Assembly (NCBI GenBank): GCA_946186335.1
Contig: CAMHMW010000007.1
Coordinates: 1-29,108, forward strand
From: an uncultured Candidatus Melainabacteria bacterium
GTDB taxonomy: Bacteria > Cyanobacteriota > Vampirovibrionia > Gastranaerophilales > Gastranaerophilaceae
Length of the DNA stretch: 29,108 nt
Reading direction: 5' to 3'
In this document: in pieces, positions 7,040 through 14,285 of the stretch
Position numbering within the stretch: the first letter of the stretch is position 1
Layout: each line of letters begins with the position of its first letter
Program-made: the position numbers and the translations under genes
The notes under the pieces: model-generated
Seen by the model: only the letters and a program-made list of their open reading frames with translations
What the model was told of the DNA's origin: nothing
Databases searched by the model: none

Positions 7040-8224
7040 ATGGACGATTACGTAAAAATACAAACTGTATTCAGCAATTTTTATTTTAAAAAACTGAAAG
7101 ACAAAATGGCGGAGTTTGAAAAGAAACGGTTACTGAAAATTTTGTTTATGTTTCTCCCGTTTATATTTGCTTTGCCTGTTTTGACGATTGTATTTGGTTC
7201 ACATTTGTATTTTGTTGTTATAAAACAAAAATTATATTTATATCTTATTATACTGGTGCCGTTTTTTCTGGTATTTTTAACGGGAGCTTTGGGGGATGTT
7301 TTTAAAGGTAAAACAGAAATTGATGAGGAAATAAAGTCTTTGATTTTTCCTGCGATAAATGAATATCTGGCTCCGCTTTTATATATAGAGTGGAGTAAGG
7401 GAAATTTTTCGGATAAATATTTTGAAAAAATGGTTAATGAGCATGAGATACTGAAAATTAATTGTAACCTTTTTTCTTCGGATGATACTTTTCATATAAG
7501 ATTTCGTGATGTGAATATAGAAATCTATGAAGTCGAGAATAAAAACAATGCTTATACGTATAACGAAATCATTCAGTATATCAGTTTAGGTATAGTCTGG
7601 TTTGTATGGGCATTAATGATAGGATTGCCGGTGTGTGCGCTGTTAATGTTTGTTATTTTTCGTTTCATTCCGATATCTGAGGAGTTACAATGGACTTGGG
7701 CATATATTCTTGCTGTTTCAATTCTTTACTATATGGTTATGGGCAAGGTTATTAATGTGAACGTAAATAAAGGTATGCTGGATAAATTTAAGGGGCTGGT
7801 CATCAATTTTGATATGAAGAAAACTATAAGCGGTCACACAATTATTATCGAAAATAACGAAGAAAATCTTTTTCTCAAAGTTATAAAACCGTATAATTAT
7901 GAGAAGGTAGAACTTGAAGATGTAGAGTTTAATAATAAATTTTCTGTTTATACAACAAATCAGATAGAGGCAAGATATGTTTTGACAACCTCTATGATGA
8001 ACAGGCTTCTTAATCTGAAACAATGTTTTAATTCAAAATATATAAGAGCATCATTTAAAGGAAATCAACTTGTTCTTGCAATACAGGCGGATAAGGATTT
8101 GTTCAGAATTGCATCAAAGTGGAAAAAATCAGAAGCGGTTGATTATCAGACGATGTTTCTTGAATTGATTTCAATTCTCAAAATAACTGATGCCCTGAAC
8201 TTACAAAGTGATACCGGCTTGTAA
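7040..8224 (+). CDS. DUF3137-like membrane protein
   Basis: The protein has 394 residues. It has two transmembrane segments near residues 30-59 and 65-88, and two more near 178-209 and 216-240. The C-terminal soluble part resembles the DUF3137 family: a FKGL-x-[IV]-x-FD element, ISGHTIII, a V-x-LED-V-x-FNNKFSVY stretch, then QIEARYVLTTSMMNRLLNL and SFKGNQLVLAI. The function of this family is unknown to me. It follows deoC by 9 nt with ribosome site GGTGAG, so it shares a transcript; a functional link to deoxyribose metabolism is not implied. The family match is by motif memory. Confidence 0.72.
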   Translation: MDDYVKIQTVFSNFYFKKLKDKMAEFEKKRLLKILFMFLPFIFALPVLTIVFGSHLYFVVIKQKLYLYLIILVPFFLVFLTGALGDVFKGKTEIDEEIKSLIFPAINEYLAPLLYIEWSKGNFSDKYFEKMVNEHEILKINCNLFSSDDTFHIRFRDVNIEIYEVENKNNAYTYNEIIQYISLGIVWFVWALMIGLPVCALLMFVIFRFIPISEELQWTWAYILAVSILYYMVMGKVINVNVNKGMLDKFKGLVINFDMKKTISGHTIIIENNEENLFLKVIKPYNYEKVELEDVEFNNKFSVYTTNQIEARYVLTTSMMNRLLNLKQCFNSKYIRASFKGNQLVLAIQADKDLFRIASKWKKSEAVDYQTMFLELISILKITDALNLQSDTGL

Positions 8225-8317
8225 TATCTCTTAATAAATAAAACAAATAACGCAACTTTTTATCTTTACGTGTCTTAAAAAGACAGCAAAAAGTGTAAAA
8301 AAAGAAAGGTTGAAAGA

Positions 8318-8935
8318 ATGTTTTTTGTTTATAATGTACCGAATATGAATCCCGCAGTAGGTGTTGCCAAAGACGGCAAGCAGGCAGTCAGCGTATATGA
8401 CAGAGGTTTGGGTAACCGCAGAACGGTTATTACAACCCCTGAGGAAGCCGATGCTTTTGTTACTGCACGAAAAGAGGTTATATCAAATGCCACCAAACAG
8501 GGTTATATTGAGGCATTATTTACAACAATTGCCGGTGCCGGTTTTGGGGCAGGTGTAAATGCTTTTTGGGAACATTCTAAAACAAGAAAATTAAACGAAC
8601 TTGTTGATAAACTTAACCCCGAATTTAAAACCGAACTTGCCGCAAATAAAAATGATGCAATAAAAACAAAAATGCAGGTTTTAGCACGTGATGCGTATAA
8701 AGAACATGAATTTAAGTTACGTAATTTATTCTCCGAGGAAGCACAGGAATTTGTAAAAATCGATATGACAAAAGCACTTAAAAAAGCAGGCATGTACGGT
8801 GCAGCTTTTGGTGCATTAACTGCCGCATTTATCGGCTTATTTATTCCTGCTTTTAAAGCGGAAAACGCAGATAAAAAAATAACCGAAGCGTTTATTAATA
8901 ACAACAAATTTGAAAAACCGGAAGTTGAAGAATAA
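8318..8935 (+). CDS. hypothetical protein with two glycine/alanine-rich hydrophobic segments
   Basis: The protein has 205 residues and I do not recognise the family. It has hydrophobic Gly/Ala-rich segments near residues 66-84 (FTTIAGAGFGAGVNAF) and 157-178 (AAFGALTAAFIGLFIPAF), separated by a charged helical stretch of Lys and Glu. These could be two membrane helices with the middle loop on one side. The N-terminus (MFFVYNVPNMNPAVG) is not a clear signal peptide. A ribosome site AAAGAAAGG lies about 9 nt before the ATG, and a strong terminator (8955-9008) follows, so it is probably a single-gene unit. Other small proteins in the window likewise look lineage-specific. Confidence 0.75.
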   Translation: MFFVYNVPNMNPAVGVAKDGKQAVSVYDRGLGNRRTVITTPEEADAFVTARKEVISNATKQGYIEALFTTIAGAGFGAGVNAFWEHSKTRKLNELVDKLNPEFKTELAANKNDAIKTKMQVLARDAYKEHEFKLRNLFSEEAQEFVKIDMTKALKKAGMYGAAFGALTAAFIGLFIPAFKAENADKKITEAFINNNKFEKPEVEE

Positions 8936-8954
8936 TAAATAAGGAATGACGTTA

Positions 8955-9008
8955 AAATCGGGCGGGAAATGTACGTTTTCCGCCCGATTTATTTGTTTGG
9001 TTTTTTAG
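8955..9008 (+). terminator. intrinsic terminator before flhB
   Basis: A long GC-rich stem (AAATCGGGCGG at 8955-8965 pairing with 8980-8990, extended inward through a G-T pair) is closed by a GTAC-containing loop. A T-rich tract follows, with six T at 9001-9006. It ends the 205-residue gene's transcript. Confidence 0.9.
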
Positions 9009-9028
9009 AAATTTATCCTTATAATTCA

Positions 9029-9037
9029 TGGTATAAT
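9029..9037 (+). promoter_or_regulatory. extended -10 promoter of flhB
   Basis: TGG-TATAAT is a full extended -10 element; the -35 region is weak. It lies just after the terminator at 8955-9008 and 25 nt before the flhB ATG, with AGGAAAGGA as ribosome site. Confidence 0.7.
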
Positions 9038-9062
9038 GTAGTCAGGAAAGGAACTATCTCAA

Positions 9063-10139
9063 ATGGGTGATGAGGACAAGCAGTTTGATGCCACCCCCCG
9101 AAAACTGGAACAGGCAAGAAAAGAAGGTCAGGTTGTTAAATCAAAAGATTTTTCAACTGCGGTTTCTTTGCTTGTGTTGTTCTCCGTAATTTTTGGGCTT
9201 GCACCGTTTATCTGGAATCAGATTGTTCAGGTTTTCACCCTGTTGTATGAGCAAATTCCCAACGCTAATATGGATAAAATCGGCTATATGTATGTCCTTT
9301 TGATAGCCGTAAAAGGTGCGGTTTTGATTATCGGTCCGATTTTATTTATAGCGTGGCTTGTCGCAGTTCTGGCTGATTTTATTCAGGTAGGACCTCTTGT
9401 TGCGATTGCTCCTCTCATGCCGAAACTTGATAAACTTAATCCCACAAAATATTTTAAAAATATAATGTCTATTAAGACTCTTTTCGAACTTTTTAAAAAT
9501 ATTGTGAAAGTTATTATTTTGGGGTATATCGGCTGGATGGTTTATAAAGAACATATTGAATCTATCCTGATGCTTGCGGCTGTTGATAATAATTTCGCAA
9601 TAATGATTGAATTCGGGAAACTTATTACAGAATTTATTTTCAAAGCCTGCATTGCCTTTTTGGTTATAGCAGCGGCAGATTACGGGGTTACAAAATGGAA
9701 GTTTTTAAAAGACCAGAAGATGTCTTTTAAAGAGATAAAAGATGAATATAAAAACTCGGAAGGTGATCCGAATGTGAAAGCACAACTTCGTCAGCGCCGT
9801 ATGGCGATGTTGCAGCAGGGGGCAATGGATGCTGTTCCGACAGCGGATTTTGTTGTCACAAACCCGACGCATGTTGCATGTGCACTTAAGTATGTTGCCG
9901 AGGAAATGGATTCTCCTATGCTAATTGCAAAAGGTACTGAGTTGATAGCCAAAAAGATTATAAATATTGCAAAAGAAAATAATGTTCCGGTGATAGAAAA
10001 TCCGCCTGTTGCAAGGGCATTATTCAGGATGTGTGATATTAATCAGCCGATTCCTCCGGAACTTTATAAGGCGGTCGCTGAAATCCTGCTTTTCGTTTAC
10101 AAAATGAAAAATCCATCAAATATACGACCGCAAAATTAA
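9063..10139 (+). CDS. flhB: FlhB/SctU-type type III export apparatus protein
   Basis: The protein has 358 residues (E. coli FlhB is 382). It is the inner-membrane export-gate switch of flagellar or injectisome type III secretion. The N-terminal signature is TPRKLEQARKEGQV. About four membrane helices lie between residues 30 and 205. The cytoplasmic domain contains the self-cleavage motif N267-P268-T269-H270 and ends with the conserved ENPPVARALF and IPPELYKAVAEIL segments. The intact NPTH suggests functional autocleavage. Flagellar FlhB is more likely than SctU because a sigma-28-like gene follows after 30 nt, echoing flhB-flhA-flhF-fliA operons. No other flagellar gene is in the window. Confidence 0.92.
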   Translation: MGDEDKQFDATPRKLEQARKEGQVVKSKDFSTAVSLLVLFSVIFGLAPFIWNQIVQVFTLLYEQIPNANMDKIGYMYVLLIAVKGAVLIIGPILFIAWLVAVLADFIQVGPLVAIAPLMPKLDKLNPTKYFKNIMSIKTLFELFKNIVKVIILGYIGWMVYKEHIESILMLAAVDNNFAIMIEFGKLITEFIFKACIAFLVIAAADYGVTKWKFLKDQKMSFKEIKDEYKNSEGDPNVKAQLRQRRMAMLQQGAMDAVPTADFVVTNPTHVACALKYVAEEMDSPMLIAKGTELIAKKIINIAKENNVPVIENPPVARALFRMCDINQPIPPELYKAVAEILLFVYKMKNPSNIRPQN

Positions 10140-10169
10140 TAGATTGTAGTATTATTGATTTGTAGAATT

Positions 10170-10835
10170 ATGACTAATAAAGACGATAAAACAAACTTAC
10201 AAAACTATATAGATATAGTTCAAAAAGTTGCAAGAGTAGAACACAGACGTATTCCGTCACACATGGTGGAATACGAAGAACTGCTTTCGATTGGTATTAT
10301 CGCTATTCAGGTTATGATTAAAAACAAAACGCCGGAACAATTGGAAAAATATAATTCTGCATATATAGCAACAGCGGTTCGCTGGGCTATTCGTAATGAG
10401 TTGAGGATAAGATATAAGTGGTATTCACTGAAACACAAAGCAGAGGACGAGTACGACGAGGATGAAGCAGTAGAAGGAATGGATATGAAACAGGCTAAGG
10501 TTCGTGAAGCAATTTACGAAACTATCCTGTCAATAGACGGTCTTGCCGCTGCCGCAAGTGATAATGATTCCCCGTTTGATTTTGTTAAAGATCCTCATGC
10601 TCTGCCCGATGAAAATGCAGAAATTTCAGAAATGGGTAAAATGATTAGGGCTGCAATCTCTAAACTTCCGCCCAAAGAAAGAACTGTTGTTGAATACAGA
10701 TTTTACAGAAATATGCAGGTAAAAGATATTGCAACACAAATCGGGCTTTCACCCTCACGAGTTACACGTATTGTTCAGTCATCCTTAAATACCGTTCGTG
10801 AATACCTCAACGCTCACGAACAATACGGTTATTAA
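10170..10835 (+). CDS. sigma-70 family RNA polymerase sigma factor, FliA/WhiG-like
   Basis: The protein has about 221 residues from the ATG at 10170 (an in-frame TTG at 10155 adds five). Region 2 is recognisable early: YIDIVQKVARVEHRRIP, then EYEELLSIGIIAI, and AIRNELRIRYKW. An acidic linker follows (EDEYDEDEAVEG). Region 4 lies at about residues 160-215: LPPKERTVVEYRFY, then the helix-turn-helix VKDIATQIGLSPSRVTRI. The overall plan is that of sigma-28, but region 3 is poorly conserved. No Shine-Dalgarno is seen before either start. The gene follows flhB by 30 nt and probably shares its transcript. Assignment as the flagellar sigma factor is inference from the neighbour. Confidence 0.82.
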   Translation: MTNKDDKTNLQNYIDIVQKVARVEHRRIPSHMVEYEELLSIGIIAIQVMIKNKTPEQLEKYNSAYIATAVRWAIRNELRIRYKWYSLKHKAEDEYDEDEAVEGMDMKQAKVREAIYETILSIDGLAAAASDNDSPFDFVKDPHALPDENAEISEMGKMIRAAISKLPPKERTVVEYRFYRNMQVKDIATQIGLSPSRVTRIVQSSLNTVREYLNAHEQYGY

Positions 10836-10848
10836 GTGTGAGGGTTTT

Positions 10849-10867
10849 GTTGGGCTGAAAGCCCAAC
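10849..10867. repeat. hairpin between convergent genes
   Basis: A perfect 7-bp stem GTTGGGC/GCCCAAC encloses TGAAA. It lies between the sigma factor and the ABC ATPase, which converge. No T tract follows on either strand, so termination here would not be of the simple intrinsic type. Confidence 0.5.
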
Positions 10868-10905
10868 TTACGTATTGAACGGGTGCTTTTTCGGCACAAT
10901 AAAAA

Positions 10906-11901
10906 CTATATTCTTTCTCCTGTTTCGGGGTTAAATTTATATAAATCTGAGCTACAAACGGAAATTTCCAGTGTTTTCCCGATTTTAACGTCTGCATCAA
11001 ATTTTGCGGAACACTTTTTATCTCCGATATTGAAATATGCAATTCTTTCGCTTCCGAGCATTTCCGAAATATCAATATCAACCGTCAACTTAATATCACC
11101 GTCCGGTTTTGTCATTTTTTCGGGACGAATTCCGTACAAAATATTTTCATCAAGTCCCAAATCTTTTCCGTTTATAAAATTCATTTGCGGAGAACCGATA
11201 AATCCTGCAACAAATGTGTTTTGCGGGTTGTTGTATATTTCTTCCGGTGTTGCTACCTGCTGAATATCTCCGTTATTTAAAATTACAATTCTGTCACCCA
11301 TTGTCAGGGCTTCTGTCTGGTCATGGGTTACATAAATGAATGTTGTCTGTAATCTTTCATGTAATTTTTTAATCTCTGAGCGCATTTGAACACGAAGTTT
11401 TGCATCAAGATTAGAAAGCGGTTCATCCATCAGAAAGACTTTCGGATTTCTTACAATAGCACGACCGAGTGCAACACGCTGTCTTTGCCCGCCTGATAGT
11501 TGTTTGGGTTTTCTGTCCAAATATTCACCCAAATCTAAAATCTCTGCTGCCTCTTTAACCTTTTTATCAATCTCTGCTTTAGGTGTTTTTCTCATCTTTA
11601 AGCCGAAAGCAATGTTTTCTCTTACTGTCATGTGCGGGTATAGTGCGTAACTCTGGAATACAAAGGCAATATCTCTGTCTTTGGGTGCAACATTGTTTAC
11701 TTTTGTTTCTCCGATATAGATTTCCCCGTCAGAGATTTCTTCCAGACCCGCAATCATCCTCAAAAGTGTTGATTTACCGCAGCCTGAAGCTCCGACAAGA
11801 ACAAGAAATTCCTTATCCTTTATCTCGAGATTAATATTATTTATTACGGTTTTATTATTGTCGTATGTTTTTTTTACGTTTTTTAATGTTACACTGCTCA
11901 T
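10906..11901 (-). CDS. MalK/UgpC-type sugar ABC transporter ATP-binding protein
   Basis: The protein has 331 residues from the ATG at 11901. It contains Walker A GASGCGKST (37-45), Q83 in VFQSYALYPH, signature LSGGQRQR (135-142), Walker B VFLMDEP (D159, E160) and the switch H193. This is the ATPase of CUT1-type sugar or glycerol-phosphate importers. The C-terminal regulatory/TOBE region (from about 240) is shorter than in E. coli MalK (371). No permease or binding-protein gene is adjacent, so it may serve several transporters, as MsmK does. The frame is open upstream to 11982, but that part overlaps the kinase-like gene; the chosen ATG lies 1 nt past its stop (11903) with AAGAGATAAG as ribosome site. 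Confidence 0.93.
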   Translation of the reverse strand: MSSVTLKNVKKTYDNNKTVINNINLEIKDKEFLVLVGASGCGKSTLLRMIAGLEEISDGEIYIGETKVNNVAPKDRDIAFVFQSYALYPHMTVRENIAFGLKMRKTPKAEIDKKVKEAAEILDLGEYLDRKPKQLSGGQRQRVALGRAIVRNPKVFLMDEPLSNLDAKLRVQMRSEIKKLHERLQTTFIYVTHDQTEALTMGDRIVILNNGDIQQVATPEEIYNNPQNTFVAGFIGSPQMNFINGKDLGLDENILYGIRPEKMTKPDGDIKLTVDIDISEMLGSERIAYFNIGDKKCSAKFDADVKIGKTLEISVCSSDLYKFNPETGERI

Positions 11902-11902
11902 C

Positions 11903-13015
11903 TTATCTCTTTTCAACAGGAAGAACCATTGTAAATCTTGTGCCGTTTGTGTCGGAATAAACATCAAACAAGCCTTTTGCACGTTTAATCATTATACTTG
12001 CGGAACCGAGTGATAATGCTCTTAATAAATTCTTTTTCCCCTTTTCAAGTTGTGCATAAGGTTCACAAAGGTATCTCTTTTCCTCCTCGGGAATGGTTGC
12101 CGTATTTGTGACGGTTATTTCAACGAAAGACAATGATTTTTCCGGTTCAATACCGTATTTTGCACATCTGTCCTCATCAGGATGGTTCAGTTTTACCGAA
12201 ATATAACCGCTTTCCGTCATCTGTATTGCAACTTCAAGAATGTTTTTGAACGCCTCTTTTACAGAAGGCAAATCTATATTCACGTTTCTTTTTTCAAGAG
12301 AATTTCCGTCAATATCAAATTCAAGATTTTTGGATTTGATTATTCCCTCATATTCGGAAGCAACAGATTTCAGAGTTTCTGTTATATCGCAATTGTGATA
12401 ATCGGACTGATAAATTGACGATTCTGCCTTTGAAAACTGTAAAAACTTGCTCATAAATACATATAAATCGTGAGAATTGTTACTTATAATCTGAACATAT
12501 TTTGCTTGTTTTTCTGTTAATTCACCGCCTAAGCCGTCCAAAAGACCTTTTGAAAATCCGTGTATAGACGAAATAGGTGATTTAATATCATCCTCCAGCA
12601 TTGCAAGCATTGCATTTTTTTCGTTGTTAAATCTTCTTGTTTTGTCATCATTATCAATTTCTTTGGTCAACTTTGTTATATCTCTGATAATAACCAGATA
12701 GCCGCCAAATTTGTTTGAGGCATTTATTTCAACATAAAATTCCGCCCCCGATTTTGATACACATGCCAAAACTGGTTTAGCAGAATCTGCGGAATTTCTT
12801 AAAATATTCATGCCGTCTTTGATGATTTCATTGAATTTTATGATGCTTTCATCATAGTTAAGTCCCAGAACCTGCTGGGCTTTTTTGTTAAACTGTTTGA
12901 TTTCACCGTCACTATTAACAAAAATTACCGAATCAGGCAGAGCATTAAGTGTTCTAAATGCCGTCAGATTCCATAATACATCTTTTAAAATTTTACCCAG
13001 GTTCATAATTTGCAT
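11903..13015 (-). CDS. PAS-domain histidine-kinase-like protein, catalytically degenerate
   Basis: The protein has 370 residues. A PAS domain spans about 22-115. A HisKA-like helical hairpin (about 130-200) and an HATPase-like domain (about 250-368) follow. Key residues are missing. The H-box reads E-D142-D-I-K-S-P where active kinases have S-H-E-L-R-T-P. The N-box is N-I-L-E-V262-A, lacking the metal-binding Asn. The G1 box is N304-T-A-T-I-P instead of D-x-G-x-G-I. There is no transmembrane segment, so it is cytosolic. It is probably a pseudokinase sensor or scaffold. Its stop lies 1 nt before the ABC ATPase start. ATG 13015 or 13006 could start it; AGGAAG lies just upstream. Confidence 0.82.
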   Translation of the reverse strand: MQIMNLGKILKDVLWNLTAFRTLNALPDSVIFVNSDGEIKQFNKKAQQVLGLNYDESIIKFNEIIKDGMNILRNSADSAKPVLACVSKSGAEFYVEINASNKFGGYLVIIRDITKLTKEIDNDDKTRRFNNEKNAMLAMLEDDIKSPISSIHGFSKGLLDGLGGELTEKQAKYVQIISNNSHDLYVFMSKFLQFSKAESSIYQSDYHNCDITETLKSVASEYEGIIKSKNLEFDIDGNSLEKRNVNIDLPSVKEAFKNILEVAIQMTESGYISVKLNHPDEDRCAKYGIEPEKSLSFVEITVTNTATIPEEEKRYLCEPYAQLEKGKKNLLRALSLGSASIMIKRAKGLFDVYSDTNGTRFTMVLPVEKR

Positions 13016-13189
13016 TACTTCCTATAATAGTATATAATACATCATAACATGAAAAATGAATGGGAAAATTACATGTTAATTTTTGTAATTTTTTCTGACA
13101 AAAAGTAGCAAAAAATATTATTTACACGTTTTCTATAAGATTGACATGGAGATAATTGGAAACTAAGTTTCTGAAAGTAAGGTGATACT

Positions 13190-13516
13190 ATGAGAGAAAT
13201 CGATAATAACAAACCTAACAGCGTAAATTTCACAAGTATTCCGAAAATTGCACAGGAAGAACCTGTTGCGGAAACCGCTGCTCCCGTACAAGAAACGAAG
13301 GAATTGAGCGATTTGTCGGCAATGCCTGCTGCTTCATTGGGTAAATCTCAGGTAACACCGGATTCAATCGAGGGTGACATGAAATTTTTAGAGAAAAATC
13401 CTGCCGTTGCAAAGGCAATTATGCAGGCAGTTGACAAGTATGCGCAAACGCATACCGAAGAAGAAACTTTGCAAATGCTTGAAAAAGCACACCAGGAATT
13501 TGCATCAAAAAAATAA
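13190..13516 (+). CDS. small hypothetical protein with N-terminal V-N-F-T motif
   Basis: The protein has 108 residues and I do not recognise the family. It begins with a short motif SVNFTSIPK at residues 11-19, continues with a Pro/Ala/Glu-rich stretch, and ends in a helical segment (about 60-108). It lacks membrane segments and a signal peptide. The ATG at 13190 follows AAGGTGA by about 5 nt; a TTGACA lies at 13141-13146 but without a good -10. The V-x-F-[GT] motif near the N-terminus recurs in the proteins at 16610 and 18810 of this window. It converges with aroQ. Confidence 0.72.
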   Translation: MREIDNNKPNSVNFTSIPKIAQEEPVAETAAPVQETKELSDLSAMPAASLGKSQVTPDSIEGDMKFLEKNPAVAKAIMQAVDKYAQTHTEEETLQMLEKAHQEFASKK

Positions 13517-13547
13517 TTGTTTCTGTTGGGTAAAACAGATACGGAGT

Positions 13548-14003
13548 TTAGTCGTTAGCACTGGTCAGGAAGTTTACAAGTCCTTGTAAACCCAGTTTGT
13601 AACTGTCAACTTTAAAGCCTGAAATCTGACCTACGCAAACATCCGCAAACATTGAATTGTGACGAAATTCCTCTCTTTTATAGATGTTTGAGATGTGAAC
13701 TTCAACCGTCGGAATTTTTACGGAGGTCAAAGCATCACGAATAGCCACGCTTGTGTGGGTATATGCTCCTGCATTTAAAATTATTCCGTCAAAATTTCCC
13801 AGCGCATACTGGATTTTGTCAATTATTTCTCCTTCGTAATTGCTCTGGAAGATTTCAATATTTATCCCGAGTTCAAAAGAATACTCATGTAATTCCATTT
13901 CCAAATCTTTATAAGATTTAGAGCCGTACTGCTCAGGTTCTCTGACACCGAGCATGTTTATATTAGGACCATTTATGATGAGTATGTTTAAATCTTTATC
14001 CAT
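13548..14003 (-). CDS. aroQ: 3-dehydroquinate dehydratase, type II
   Basis: The protein has 151 residues, typical for type II dehydroquinase, a dodecameric enzyme of the shikimate pathway that converts 3-dehydroquinate to 3-dehydroshikimate. Signature segments: NGPNINMLGVREPEQYG with R21 and the catalytic Y26, LNAGAYTHTS with N77 and H83, and EVHISN with H103. The gene stands alone, with no other aro gene nearby. Its ATG lies 7 nt from a strong extended -10 promoter and has no Shine-Dalgarno, so the mRNA is predicted to be leaderless. Confidence 0.96.
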   Translation of the reverse strand: MDKDLNILIINGPNINMLGVREPEQYGSKSYKDLEMELHEYSFELGINIEIFQSNYEGEIIDKIQYALGNFDGIILNAGAYTHTSVAIRDALTSVKIPTVEVHISNIYKREEFRHNSMFADVCVGQISGFKVDSYKLGLQGLVNFLTSAND

Positions 14004-14010
14004 GATTGAT

Positions 14011-14039
14011 ATAATAGCATAAAAAAATAAATTTGTAAA
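14011..14039 (-). promoter_or_regulatory. aroQ promoter predicting a leaderless mRNA
   Basis: On the minus strand TTTACA (14039-14034), a 17-nt spacer ending in TGC, and TATTAT (14016-14011) form a near-ideal promoter. The ATG begins at 14003, so transcription would start at or about 1 nt before the start codon. Confidence 0.72.
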
Positions 14040-14053
14040 CTTTTGTTAAAATT

Positions 14054-14172
14054 TATAATACAAATGTAACAAATTTGACATGTTCATCATATCATGCATG
14101 TACAAACTATCCCAAAATCTCCTCCCAAGATTATTGTTCAAGTCGCAAAACAAAAGTTGTGACTTTTTTTTT
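14054..14172 (+). ncRNA. candidate leader RNA or small RNA with terminator
   Basis: A consensus TATAAT lies at 14054-14059 (weak TTGTAA -35, 15-nt spacer). Downstream, AGTCGCAA (14141-14148) pairs with TTGTGACT (14157-14164, one G-T pair), followed by eight T at 14165-14172. A transcript of about 107 nt from near 14066 is predicted. It contains a 22-codon frame at 14094-14162 (MHVQTIPKSPPKIIVQVAKQ, then two residues), whose TGA stop lies inside the terminator stem. It could be a small RNA or a peptide-controlled leader of the gene at 14286. No Shine-Dalgarno is seen for the peptide. Confidence 0.4.
14141..14172 (+). terminator. intrinsic terminator upstream of the 14286 gene
   Basis: An 8-bp stem with one G-T pair, an 8-nt A-rich loop and eight T. 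No annotated plus-strand gene precedes it (aroQ lies upstream on the opposite strand), so it must end a short unannotated RNA or act as an attenuator. Confidence 0.72.
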
Positions 14173-14253
14173 GCGCTTTGGCAGAAAATGCAGGTCGTGG
14201 CATGTCTTGACAAAAAACATCCCCAAATACAGGTTTAATATCAGGTGGTAATA

Positions 14254-14282
14254 TGTTATAATTTTCTGTGACAAACGGAGGT
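14254..14282 (+). promoter_or_regulatory. extended -10 and ribosome site of the 14286 gene
   Basis: TGT-TATAAT lies at 14254-14262 with a weak TTTAAT -35. A strong ACGGAGGT at 14275-14282 sits just before the ATG at 14286; it rules out the upstream in-frame GTG at 14268. Confidence 0.7.
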
Positions 14283-14285
14283 TAT

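Noticed and set aside
8271..8285. TGTCTT/AAGACA hairpin as terminator
   Set aside because: The stem is only 6 bp and no T tract follows on either strand.
11902..11982. N-terminal extension of the ABC ATPase frame
   Set aside because: It overlaps the kinase-like gene in another frame and lacks ABC features; the ATG at 11901 has a ribosome site and gives a standard N-terminus.
14268..14285. GTG start for the 14286 membrane-anchored gene
   Set aside because: The extra residues are encoded by the ribosome-binding site itself.
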